DNA of 64,000 nucleotides from Bacillus dicomae. GTDB taxonomy: Bacteria > Bacillota > Bacilli > Bacillales > Bacillaceae_G. Location: NCBI RefSeq assembly GCF_006494425.1, contig NZ_VHIV01000002.1:1054001-1118000 (forward strand). Direction: 5' to 3'. Below the pieces are notes generated by a model, which saw only the letters and a program-made list of their open reading frames with translations, was not told where the DNA came from and searched no databases. Every line of letters starts with the position of its first letter. Within the stretch, counting starts at the first letter, position 1. Made by a program: the position numbers and the translations under genes. Positions 18,356 through 26,141 of this stretch are shown here, piece after piece.

Positions 18356-20197
18356 ATGAAAATATTTCAAAAAATGTGTGCGTCAACTGTAATCATTACA
18401 ACACTTTTAGGAATAGGAGGCACTGTCAATAGTGTACATGCTGATTCTATAGAACAGCAGAGTAAATTAGGAATAGAACAAGAAACAGATAAGCAAATCA
18501 TTGTAAAATTTAAAGCGGATTTGAAATTTCCATATGAAGATGGTATTGAAAAACAAATACAATCTCAAACGAACGATAAAGTAATAGAAGATCTTTTGGC
18601 AGAATACCCAGATGTAACATTTACTCGTTTATTCACATCTGTAAGCCCGGAACAAATACAAAATCTTGAGGTGAAAGCGCCTAATAATGTATCTACAAGT
18701 TTATTAAACTACTATATTCTTCAAACTCAAAATGGTGGGCAAGAGGAAGAACTAGTAGATAAGTTAAAGACATCTTCTTTAATAGAAGATGTGTATATGA
18801 AGAAACAAGAAAAAATAACACCACCGGAAGTACAGCCATTAAGTGTATCTTTTAATCCTAATAACAATCCTAGATATGAAAAACAAGGTTATCTTGAAGC
18901 AGCACCATATGGTATTAATGCGCCTTTCGCCTGGGGAGTCCGAGGTGGTAATGGAAGTGATGTTACCTTTGTTGATATGGAATATGGATGGTTATTAAAT
19001 CATGAGGATTTAGTACATCAAAATATTGAATTAATGTCTGGAAGAAATATGGATCAACATGTCGGTCATGGGACGTCTGTACTAGGAATTGTATCCTCTG
19101 AGGACAATGAAGTTGGGAATATTGGGATTGCGCCAAAAGCGAAAGCAAAGGTGATTTCTCAAATAAGAGATAACGGACAGTATAATACAGCTGATGCAAT
19201 ATTAAGTGCTGTGAATCAGTTAGAAGCTGGGGATGTTTTATTATTAGAGGCACAAGCTTCTTTTGATGGATATGGTGATAAATATTTACCTGTTGAGGTA
19301 CAACCAGATATTTTTGATGCAATTCGTGCTGGTACAGATAAAGGTGTTGTCATTATAGAAGCTGGAGCAAATGGTTGGAATGATTTAGATCAATTTAAAG
19401 ATAGAAATGGTAAACAAATTTTAAATCGTAATAGTAAAGATTTTAAAGATTCAGGTGCAATTATGGTAGGAGCGGGCTCTTCATCTTTCCCTCATGAGCG
19501 TATGTGGTTTTCGAATTATGGAAGCCGTATTGATGTGTATGGTTGGGGAGAAAACGTAGATACAACTACAGCTGAGCAAAGTCGAAGTGCTATAAATCTT
19601 TATACACCTAGCTTTAGTGGCACGTCGAGTGCTTCGCCTATTATTGCCGGAGCAGCGACTTTAGTACAAAGCATTGCTAAAGAAAATTTAGGACAATCAT
19701 ATAGACCGAGTGAACTAAGAGCAATATTAAGCAACCATAACACAGGAACGAAATCTAAAGATCCATATGCAGATAAAATTGGTGTTTTACCAGATTTGAA
19801 GTCTATACTAGTAAACTTAGGGTATGGACAAAGAGAACCGAACGGTGGGAATGAGTTACAAGTAACAGAAAATGAACCAAATAATGAACGTAGACAGGCA
19901 AATAAAGTCTCCTTTCATACACCAATGAAAGGAAAACTAGATAATCGTGATAAGGTAGATGTATTTACTTTCCAAATTGACTCACCAGAAAATATTAATA
20001 TATCTCTACTAAATGAACAAAACATTGGAATGACATGGGTACTTCATCATGAATCAGATTTAAATAACTATGTAGCATATGGTGAAAATGAAGGAAATGT
20101 AGTTAAAGGAATTTATAATGCAAAGCCAGGTAAATATTATTTATACGTCTATAAATATGAGAATAAAGATGGTTCATATGTATTGAACATAAAATAA
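18356..20197 (+). CDS. sfp: Secreted subtilisin-family (S8) serine protease, PlcR regulon (Sfp)
   Basis: A 613-residue exported protease. The ATG at 18356 follows an AGGAGG site; the upstream in-frame ATG at 18332 has none. It has a signal peptide (about 1-29, cleaved near VHA), a pro-region of about 125 residues, and an S8 catalytic domain. The triad is Asp207 in FVDMEYG, His238 in GHGT and Ser424 in GTSSASP. A C-terminal PPC-like beta domain covers about 510-613 (NEPNNERRQAN). The gene directly upstream of plcA with a perfect PlcR box is the known sfp subtilase of the B. cereus PlcR regulon. A hairpin separates it from plcA. Confidence 0.9.
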   Translation: MKIFQKMCASTVIITTLLGIGGTVNSVHADSIEQQSKLGIEQETDKQIIVKFKADLKFPYEDGIEKQIQSQTNDKVIEDLLAEYPDVTFTRLFTSVSPEQIQNLEVKAPNNVSTSLLNYYILQTQNGGQEEELVDKLKTSSLIEDVYMKKQEKITPPEVQPLSVSFNPNNNPRYEKQGYLEAAPYGINAPFAWGVRGGNGSDVTFVDMEYGWLLNHEDLVHQNIELMSGRNMDQHVGHGTSVLGIVSSEDNEVGNIGIAPKAKAKVISQIRDNGQYNTADAILSAVNQLEAGDVLLLEAQASFDGYGDKYLPVEVQPDIFDAIRAGTDKGVVIIEAGANGWNDLDQFKDRNGKQILNRNSKDFKDSGAIMVGAGSSSFPHERMWFSNYGSRIDVYGWGENVDTTTAEQSRSAINLYTPSFSGTSSASPIIAGAATLVQSIAKENLGQSYRPSELRAILSNHNTGTKSKDPYADKIGVLPDLKSILVNLGYGQREPNGGNELQVTENEPNNERRQANKVSFHTPMKGKLDNRDKVDVFTFQIDSPENINISLLNEQNIGMTWVLHHESDLNNYVAYGENEGNVVKGIYNAKPGKYYLYVYKYENKDGSYVLNIK

Positions 20198-20199
20198 GC

Positions 20200-20230
20200 A
20201 AAGGGAACTTCAGATGAAGTTCCTTTAAAT
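20200..20230 (+). terminator. Terminator after the subtilase gene
   Basis: Inverted repeat AAAGGGAACTTC / GAAGTTCCTTT with a 4-nt loop, beginning 2 nt after the stop; one bulged G. Confidence 0.75.
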
Positions 20231-20273
20231 TTTTCTAATTTAGGATATGTGAATGATTTTTTAACTTTACTTC

Positions 20274-20289
20274 TATGCAATATTTCATA
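20274..20289. promoter_or_regulatory. PlcR box (perfect palindrome)
   Basis: TATGCAATATTTCATA fits TATGNAN4TNCATA at all fixed positions, 87 nt upstream of the plcA start. Confidence 0.92.
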
Positions 20290-20376
20290 TTGCTGAAATG
20301 TTATTTATTTTTTATGAACTAGCTTTTATTATATTCAATAAGTTTGATATAAAAACAGAAAAAGAGAGGGATAATA

Positions 20377-21366
20377 ATGAGCAGTAAGAAGCTAATTTTG
20401 AAATTATTCATATGTAGTACAATATTTATCACATTTGTATTTGCTTTACATGATAAGAGAGTTGTTGCAGCTAGCTCTGTTAATGAGCTTGAAAATTGGT
20501 CAAAATGGATGCAACCTATACCTGATAATATCCCGTTAGCACGAATTTCAATTCCAGGAACACACGATAGTGGGACGTTCAAATTACAAAATCCAATTAA
20601 GCAAGTGTGGGGAATGACGCAAGAATATGATTTTCGCTATCAAATGGACCATGGAGCTCGCATTTTTGATATAAGAGGACGTTTAACAGATGATAATACG
20701 ATAGTTCTTCATCATGGGCCATTATACCTTTATGTAACACTGCATGAATTCATAAACGAAGCGAAACAATTTTTAAGAGATAACCCGAGTGAAACGATTA
20801 TTATGTCTTTAAAAAAAGAGTATGAGGATATGAAAGGGGCAGAAGATTCATTTAGTAGTACGTTTGAAAAAAATTATTTTGTTGATCCTATCTTTTTAAA
20901 AACAGAAGGAAATATAAAACTGGGAGATGCTCGTGGGAAAATTGTACTACTAAAAAGATATGGTGGTAGCAATGAAACTGGAGGGTATAATAATTTTTAT
21001 TGGCCAGATAATGAGACGTTTACCACAACTATAAATCAAAATGTAAATGTAATCGTACAAGATAAATATAAAGTGAGTTATGATGAGAAAGTAAAATCTA
21101 TTAAAGATACGATAAATGAAACGATGAACAATAGTGAGGATTTACATCATCTATATATTAATTTTACAAGTCTGTCTTCTGGTGGTACAGCATGGAATAG
21201 TCCATATTACTATGCCTCTTATATAAATCCTGAAATTGCAAACCATATAAAACAAAAGAATCCTGCGAGAGTAGGCTGGGTAATTCAAGACTACATAAAT
21301 GAAAAGTGGTCACCATTATTGTATCAAGAAGTTATAAGAGCGAATAAGTCATTAATAAAAGAATAA
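20377..21366 (+). CDS. plcA: Phosphatidylinositol-specific phospholipase C
   Basis: A 329-residue secreted enzyme that cleaves phosphatidylinositol and GPI anchors of host membranes to inositol cyclic phosphate and diacylglycerol. It has a signal peptide (about 1-31, ending VVAA), a TIM-barrel with the two catalytic histidines in [11 protein letters not shown] and VLHHGPLY, and the full family length. An AGAGAGGG site precedes the ATG. It is a classical PlcR target, and its perfect PlcR box lies just upstream. Two hairpins follow it. Confidence 0.97.
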   Translation: MSSKKLILKLFICSTIFITFVFALHDKRVVAASSVNELENWSKWMQPIPDNIPLARISIPGTHDSGTFKLQNPIKQVWGMTQEYDFRYQMDHGARIFDIRGRLTDDNTIVLHHGPLYLYVTLHEFINEAKQFLRDNPSETIIMSLKKEYEDMKGAEDSFSSTFEKNYFVDPIFLKTEGNIKLGDARGKIVLLKRYGGSNETGGYNNFYWPDNETFTTTINQNVNVIVQDKYKVSYDEKVKSIKDTINETMNNSEDLHHLYINFTSLSSGGTAWNSPYYYASYINPEIANHIKQKNPARVGWVIQDYINEKWSPLLYQEVIRANKSLIKE

Positions 21367-21378
21367 AGATGATGAGAG

Positions 21379-21407
21379 TAAGAAGCGATACAATACGTCG
21401 CTTCTTA
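21379..21407 (+). terminator. Hairpin after plcA
   Basis: Ten-bp perfect repeat TAAGAAGCGA / TCGCTTCTTA 13 nt after plcA, without a long T-run, so termination strength is uncertain. Confidence 0.55.
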
Positions 21408-21534
21408 TTGAAAATACAGTGTATCTTGTAAATGGAACAATTTTCGAGTTATCTCAATCGATGTTTCATTATGAAAAGGCTAAACTTTTAAATCGAATTA
21501 ATTTCAAATGAAAATTAGCTTAAATAACCTTGCG
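21408..21534. other. Non-coding stretch between two hairpins
   Basis: About 125 nt with no start-equipped ORF. One frame (VNGTIFELSQSMFHYEKAKL) reads like protein for about 35 residues and stops at TGA, but has no ribosome site or start. It may be remnant sequence or a trailer of the plcA transcript. Confidence 0.3.
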
Positions 21535-21570
21535 AAAAAGCAACTGATCATAAGTGATCAGTTGCTTTTT
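21535..21570 (+). terminator. Strong terminator hairpin
   Basis: Sixteen-bp perfect inverted repeat with loop TAAG, flanked by A and T runs; able to stop transcription from either side. Confidence 0.8.
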
Positions 21571-21607
21571 ATTATTAAAGTGGATGAGTAAAAAAACATA
21601 AAAGTGG

Positions 21608-21636
21608 TTGGTCCGTTTTTTGCAAACATCTATTAT
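21608..21636 (+). promoter_or_regulatory. Sigma-A promoter
   Basis: TTGGTC, 17-nt spacer, TATTAT, about 90 nt upstream of the small membrane protein gene at 21725. Confidence 0.5.
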
Positions 21637-21724
21637 GATAAGAGAAGAAAGGTAGTATGTTATCAACGTTTTAAAGAGGAAGTTCTTAATGAAAATAGAC
21701 TGGGCTTAGAGAGGTGAATATACA

Positions 21725-22162
21725 ATGAGTTTTGCTATTTTACTAGTGGTTATTATTGTCATTGTATCGCTGTTTGGGACCGTACTAGTTGCACGAAATG
21801 TAGAGGAGAATTACGGCAAGTCTACAAAGAGAAATGTGAAAAACTTATCAACTATTTATATTATCCTTCTTTTCGTACTACTTGTTGGGGTAACGTGGTA
21901 TGCGGTAGTAATTTGCTTGAAAAGACTAATATTGAAAGTGAAGGAGGAGTATTGTTTTGATAAAAAAAGAAAGCCACGTTTTAAAAATGAAGTAAAAGAA
22001 TATGTTCCCAAAAAGCTAGAAGCATTGCAAGCACATGCATCAAAATTTGCGACTAAAGTAAAGGAACTGAAAAGAGAGTATGAAGAAGGCGTGCGAGAAA
22101 CAGTCGAATGGTTAGAGGAAGAGCCGTTATGGATATACCCATTTAAGGATAAGAAAATGTGA
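21725..22162 (+). CDS. Small membrane protein with charged cytoplasmic tail
   Basis: A 145-residue protein, family not recognised. Residues 3-23 and 43-66 are strongly hydrophobic and should cross the membrane. The remainder (about 75-145) is a Lys/Glu-rich amphipathic helix, probably a coiled coil, ending in a Trp/Pro-containing tail. A GAGAGGTG ribosome site precedes the ATG. It lies 59 nt before a MocR-type regulator on the same strand. Confidence 0.65.
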   Translation: MSFAILLVVIIVIVSLFGTVLVARNVEENYGKSTKRNVKNLSTIYIILLFVLLVGVTWYAVVICLKRLILKVKEEYCFDKKRKPRFKNEVKEYVPKKLEALQAHASKFATKVKELKREYEEGVRETVEWLEEEPLWIYPFKDKKM

Positions 22163-22221
22163 CTGATTCATACTATCATTACTTGAATAAGGGATAGTTC
22201 GTTTTGAGAGGAGGAAACAGG

Positions 22222-23655
22222 GTGGAATGGAAACCAAATCGTGCAGATAAGACGCCTGTATATAAACAAATAGCGGATTATATTGAAAGTGGGATTTCTT
22301 CAGGTGAGTTTCCTTCTGACAGTAAGTTACCTTCTGAGCGTATGTTAGCAAGAGAATTACAGGTGAATCGGAGTACAATAGTAGCTGCATATGAAGAACT
22401 AAAATCACTTGGAGTAGTAGAACGGCAAAAAGGAAGCGGAACACGGGTGAATACAGACATATGGGGTGTTTCACATAAACGTATACCGAACTGGGGTAGG
22501 TACGTTGAGGATGGATCATTTTTACCTAATGTACCACTCGTTCAACAAATTAGAACGGAAACACAAAAAGATGACTTAATTAATTTAGCGAGTGGTGAAT
22601 TGTCACCAGAATTAATTCCGAGTGATAGATTCCAAACGATTTTGTCGGAGAAAACATTTATGGAAAACCTAGGTTATGACCATCCACTTGGAAATGAAAT
22701 GTTGAGAAAAACAATTGCAGCACATGTTCAGCAATATAAACAAATTGAAGCAGATTCGAATTCTATTCTTATTACATCTGGAGCACAACAGGCACTTAAT
22801 CTCATCGTACAATGCTTATTAAAACCTGGCGATGCGATTGCAATTGAGGACCCTTCGTATTGTTTCTCATTGCCGATGTTTAAATCTGCTGGCTTAAAAA
22901 TATTCCATTTACCTGTTGATCAGCATGGAATGAATCCAGATGACTTAATTGATTTGCATAAAAAACATCGTATTCGTATGGTGTTTTTGAATCCAGATTA
23001 TCAAAATCCAACGGGAACTGTGCTTTCATTAGCAAGGCGTAAAAAGATTTTAGAGTTGTCTTCTGAATTTGGTATACCGATAGTAGAAGATGATCCGTAT
23101 AGTTTAACTTCATTTAATGGAGAAGTGAATCCAACATTAAAATCAATGGATCAAAACGGGAATGTTCTTTATATAAGTTCGTTATCAAAAGTTGTTGCAT
23201 CAGGATTACGTATTGGCTGGGTAATTGGCCCTACGCGTGTAATAGAGCGTTTAGCGGATGCGAAGCAGCAAGTTGATTTTGGCCATAGCGTATTTACACA
23301 GTGGGTGGCAAATCAATTTTTAGAATCAGAAGATTTTCATACACATATTACAATGCTTCGTGGACAATTGAAAGAAAGAAGAAATGCGTTAATTAGAAAG
23401 CTTGAAGAAATATTAGGGGATCAGGTTGAATTTTTTGTTCCAGAGGGTGGAATACATTTATGGTGCAAAGTGAAAGGAACGTTTGATGAATATCATTTAT
23501 TAGGTGAATCTATACGAAATGGTGTAGCGTTTGTCCCAGGAAGTGTTTTAGGTACTAAGAATGAATATATTCGTTTTACTTTTGGGAGAGTAAATGTCGA
23601 ACAAATTCAGCTGGGAATGACGAGGTTTGCGGAAACGTTAAATGAGATTTCATAA
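22222..23655 (+). CDS. MocR-type GntR regulator with aminotransferase-like domain
   Basis: A 477-residue fusion of an N-terminal GntR winged helix (about 10-78; LPSERMLARELQVNRSTIV) to a fold-type-I PLP-dependent aminotransferase-like domain (about 115-475). The PLP lysine is in SSLSKVVASGLRIGW. The start is the GTG at 22222 because AGGAGG sits just before it. MocR proteins bind PLP or an amino acid as effector and usually control a neighbouring gene. Here the downstream neighbour is only a decayed cidA-cidB remnant, so its target may lie elsewhere. Confidence 0.88.
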   Translation: MEWKPNRADKTPVYKQIADYIESGISSGEFPSDSKLPSERMLARELQVNRSTIVAAYEELKSLGVVERQKGSGTRVNTDIWGVSHKRIPNWGRYVEDGSFLPNVPLVQQIRTETQKDDLINLASGELSPELIPSDRFQTILSEKTFMENLGYDHPLGNEMLRKTIAAHVQQYKQIEADSNSILITSGAQQALNLIVQCLLKPGDAIAIEDPSYCFSLPMFKSAGLKIFHLPVDQHGMNPDDLIDLHKKHRIRMVFLNPDYQNPTGTVLSLARRKKILELSSEFGIPIVEDDPYSLTSFNGEVNPTLKSMDQNGNVLYISSLSKVVASGLRIGWVIGPTRVIERLADAKQQVDFGHSVFTQWVANQFLESEDFHTHITMLRGQLKERRNALIRKLEEILGDQVEFFVPEGGIHLWCKVKGTFDEYHLLGESIRNGVAFVPGSVLGTKNEYIRFTFGRVNVEQIQLGMTRFAETLNEIS

Positions 23656-23688
23656 TAGTAATGCGTAATATTGAAATGAGGGAAAGAA

Positions 23689-23963
23689 ATGAAGTGCGTG
23701 ACGCTTTTACTTCAAGTAGGCGTGCTATATGTATTTAGCTTAGTTGGTACGTGGATTCAAGGAGTATTCCATCTATGACTGCTAGTTTTGTAGTTGTTGC
23801 AGGAATAACAGGTACGGTTGGAAAAGGAGTGGGAATGGGCTGCGCGTCACATATTATCGGTGTGAGCCGCCTCGTGAAGGAAGGCGAGAAAGAGGCGACG
23901 ATGATTGTAACTGGAATACTCATTAGTATGTTCATACCGTATGGAACGAAATTTATATTTTAA
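23689..23963 (+). pseudogene. Collapsed cidA-cidB (holin-like / LrgB) remnant
   Basis: An ATG with a GAGGGAAAG site opens MKCVTLLLQVGVLYVFSLVG, a CidA/LrgA-type N terminus that stops after 29 codons (TGA at 23776-23778). Overlapping that stop, another frame (ATG at 23775) reads MTASFVVVAGITGTVGKGVG and ends at 23963. This matches the C-terminal part of a CidB/LrgB protein, including an ASHIIG stretch like the conserved ASHGIG. The rest of both proteins is missing and the LrgB part looks internally shortened. The simplest explanation is a deletion joining cidA to the end of cidB. Intact CidA/CidB control murein hydrolase export and overflow metabolism. Confidence 0.7.
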
Positions 23964-23984
23964 AATGTAATGGAGATGATGAAA

Positions 23985-24410
23985 ATGACAACATGGTTTA
24001 TAGTTACATTATTTATTTTTGGAGCTATTAAAGTACTAGTTTCTAGTATGCCAACTTCTGTTGTAGAATCAATTATTAGTAGATTTGAATTACATCAAAA
24101 ACTTGAGAAAGAGAATACCTATATATCGATAGATGGAAAGAATATAGAGGGAAAAATGAAACTACAAGTTATTCATGAATTTAATGAGGCTTTATTTTTA
24201 GATAAACATTATTTTCCGCCGCACGAGGAAGGAACACCAATTGTTATTGATACGAAGAAAGGGAATAAAGAGATCAGATTTTCTCTATATAGCCATGAGG
24301 AACATGTTGATGTAATAAAGCAACATAAGAAGAAAATCGTTGCCTATCGTTTACGTTCAAAAAGTCTTCAAACTCTTGCACCATTAGCAATGACCGAAGA
24401 GTATGCTTAA
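23985..24410 (+). CDS. yfmQ: YfmQ family protein
   Basis: A 141-residue protein with one N-terminal membrane helix (MTTWFIVTLFIFGAIKVLV) and a soluble domain containing alternating strands and a His-rich patch (HEEHVDVIKQHKK). It resembles the uncharacterised YfmQ family of Bacillus. The ATG at 23985 is chosen because GGAGATG lies 8 nt upstream; the in-frame ATGs at 23970 and 23979 overlap that site. Function is unknown. Confidence 0.7.
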   Translation: MTTWFIVTLFIFGAIKVLVSSMPTSVVESIISRFELHQKLEKENTYISIDGKNIEGKMKLQVIHEFNEALFLDKHYFPPHEEGTPIVIDTKKGNKEIRFSLYSHEEHVDVIKQHKKKIVAYRLRSKSLQTLAPLAMTEEYA

Positions 24411-24411
24411 G

Positions 24412-24440
24412 AAGAGACCTATAACGGTCTCTTTATTTTT
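24412..24440. terminator. Bidirectional terminator between convergent genes
   Basis: AAGAGACC / GGTCTCTT with a 6-nt loop and T-run; lies between the yfmQ-like gene and the convergent membrane gene, overlapping the latter's end. Confidence 0.7.
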
Positions 24441-24834
24441 GTATGAAATGATATACTTTCCAAATAAAAGAAAAGAAAATCATATAGCCAAATAAAGAAT
24501 ATGTATGATTCCAATCTACGCTATGAATAAAGAAACCTAATCTTTCAGCAATCTGTTCAAAAATACTGGCACAAATACCTATTGAAATAATAAATAGAAT
24601 TCTAGAAACTGCAGATAATGTTTTTGAAATTTGTATAAAAATCATTGTTAAAATCGGTAGTACAAACAAAGTAAAGCCAATGTTAACTGAAAATATGGAT
24701 GAGAATGGTCTAACCGGAAAGGAATATATTTGTCTATGAACAAAAAAAGCATCTAAGCAAGTTCCAATAATAGAAGAGAGAAAGATTGTAACTACTAATG
24801 CTAGAAACTCATTCTTCTTCTCGGAGGAGGACAT
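24433..24834 (-). CDS. Four-helix membrane protein, CBO0543-like
   Basis: A 133-residue protein with about four transmembrane helices (near 10-30, 45-68, 72-97 and 108-130) and a terminal motif WNHTYSLFGY followed by an aromatic helix, resembling CBO0543-family membrane proteins of Firmicutes. The ATG at 24834 lies inside the end of the upstream DUF2515 gene (overlap 26 nt). The ribosome site there is weak, so coupled translation is likely. Function unknown. Confidence 0.6.
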   Translation of the reverse strand: MSSSEKKNEFLALVVTIFLSSIIGTCLDAFFVHRQIYSFPVRPFSSIFSVNIGFTLFVLPILTMIFIQISKTLSAVSRILFIISIGICASIFEQIAERLGFFIHSVDWNHTYSLFGYMIFFSFIWKVYHFIQK

Positions 24835-25975
24835 TTTTCTTTGCGAGAATTGCGAGTTCAATTTTTTCGAGTGTTTTACAGTAGTCTTCTGTAATCTTTC
24901 CATGTATTTTTTCCTCCTTATCAGTTAAATAATGTATGACTTGCCAGTCGTTAAACCAATCAGCATATTCTGTTTCTTCATGCGCTATATTTTTCCATGC
25001 GTATATAAGTGCAGGGCTATATATACGGTAGGCATCACTTTTTAACTGGCATTTTTTTATTCTTCGTTTATAAAACTCTCTTGAAAAGGATTCATTTACA
25101 CTTGAAAATAAATGTGGCCAATAATCTTTTCGTGATCCGGTATGTGGATGAGTGTCAGCCCATTGTAGTATACGAGCTAAAACATGATCATCATGAAATA
25201 ATAATGCATATAATCTTTTTCCGAGCAAAATTCGTTCGTGTAAGGAAGTGAAATGTTTCATTGTATCACCAATTAATATTGTTTTTTGTATAGGTTTTTC
25301 TTCACAGAAAGGGAAGAGGATGTGATTAAATTGAAAGAAATCAAAAAGTTTGAATCCAATACTGTTTAGTACATTTTTTTTGAAGTGTTTATTTTGAATT
25401 ACTCTTTTTTCTAAGTAGTTTTGCTCATTAATAATAGTGGCGATTGCTAGTAGTTGTTTGTTTCCAGTTTTCCAAAAGAAGTTCCACATCGTTTCCATAA
25501 ATGTTGACACATTGAGATGAGGAAGGAGATGAAAAAATTTTTTGGATTTCTTTACACTCTGTTCATATAACAAGAATTGTGGATACACATCTTGAAAGAT
25601 AAGCCAATTTCCCCGTTCTAAAAAAGAAAAGAAAGTAAATTGATCTTTCTCAGATAACAACTTCGTATATAAATCCCCCTTTAAATCTGTCATGTTCCAA
25701 CCGCCGTTACGCGAAACCATATGTCCAAGTAATGCCCACTGTATTTCAGGGTATCTTTTGTAAAATTGATAGTAAGCACGAGTTCTTGTCACATTATTTC
25801 GATTTAATAATTTTGTTCTTTCTTTAATTGTATGTATTAATATTTCTTCTTCTTTCGAAAGGGGATAAAGGGAGCTATTTGCGTTGGTGCATTTTTGTTT
25901 TAGCTCATTTTTTATTGAGAAGAGGGATAGAGGAATGTTCTTATAATGTTTATGATTTGGATTGTCGTGGTACAT
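24809..25975 (-). CDS. DUF2515 family protein (YppC-like)
   Basis: A 388-residue soluble protein with many aromatic and basic residues. The characteristic block NNVTRTRAYYQFYKRYPEIQ, followed by WALLGHMVSRNGGWNMTDL, identifies the DUF2515/YppC family of Bacilli, for which no function is established. A GGAGGG site precedes the ATG. It overlaps the next membrane gene by 26 nt, so the two are probably a two-gene unit. Confidence 0.78.
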   Translation of the reverse strand: MYHDNPNHKHYKNIPLSLFSIKNELKQKCTNANSSLYPLSKEEEILIHTIKERTKLLNRNNVTRTRAYYQFYKRYPEIQWALLGHMVSRNGGWNMTDLKGDLYTKLLSEKDQFTFFSFLERGNWLIFQDVYPQFLLYEQSVKKSKKFFHLLPHLNVSTFMETMWNFFWKTGNKQLLAIATIINEQNYLEKRVIQNKHFKKNVLNSIGFKLFDFFQFNHILFPFCEEKPIQKTILIGDTMKHFTSLHERILLGKRLYALLFHDDHVLARILQWADTHPHTGSRKDYWPHLFSSVNESFSREFYKRRIKKCQLKSDAYRIYSPALIYAWKNIAHEETEYADWFNDWQVIHYLTDKEEKIHGKITEDYCKTLEKIELAILAKKNVLLREEE

Positions 25976-26070
25976 GTAAATCCCTCCTATTTCAGTCTGT
26001 TATCATAAATGTATTAGTAACTACTTACATAAATGATATGTGAAGGAAGTGAAAAGTTGCAAAGTACAGA

Positions 26071-26105
26071 AAAAGGAAAGAAGAGATGGACACTTCTTTC
26101 CTTTT
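26071..26105 (-). terminator. Terminator of the GGDEF/EAL gene
   Basis: Thirteen-bp perfect inverted repeat AAAAGGAAAGAAG and complement, 9-nt loop, located 37 nt after the stop on the minus strand. Confidence 0.75.
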
Positions 26106-26141
26106 CTTGTATGTATTTGCGCTAAAGATTATAACGTGAAG

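Noticed and set aside
21408-21534. Coding remnant or small RNA after plcA
   Set aside because: One frame looks protein-like but has no start or ribosome site, and no independent promoter was seen for an RNA.
23751-23963. Independent 70-residue membrane protein
   Set aside because: It has no own ribosome site and matches only the end of CidB/LrgB; treated as part of the collapsed operon.
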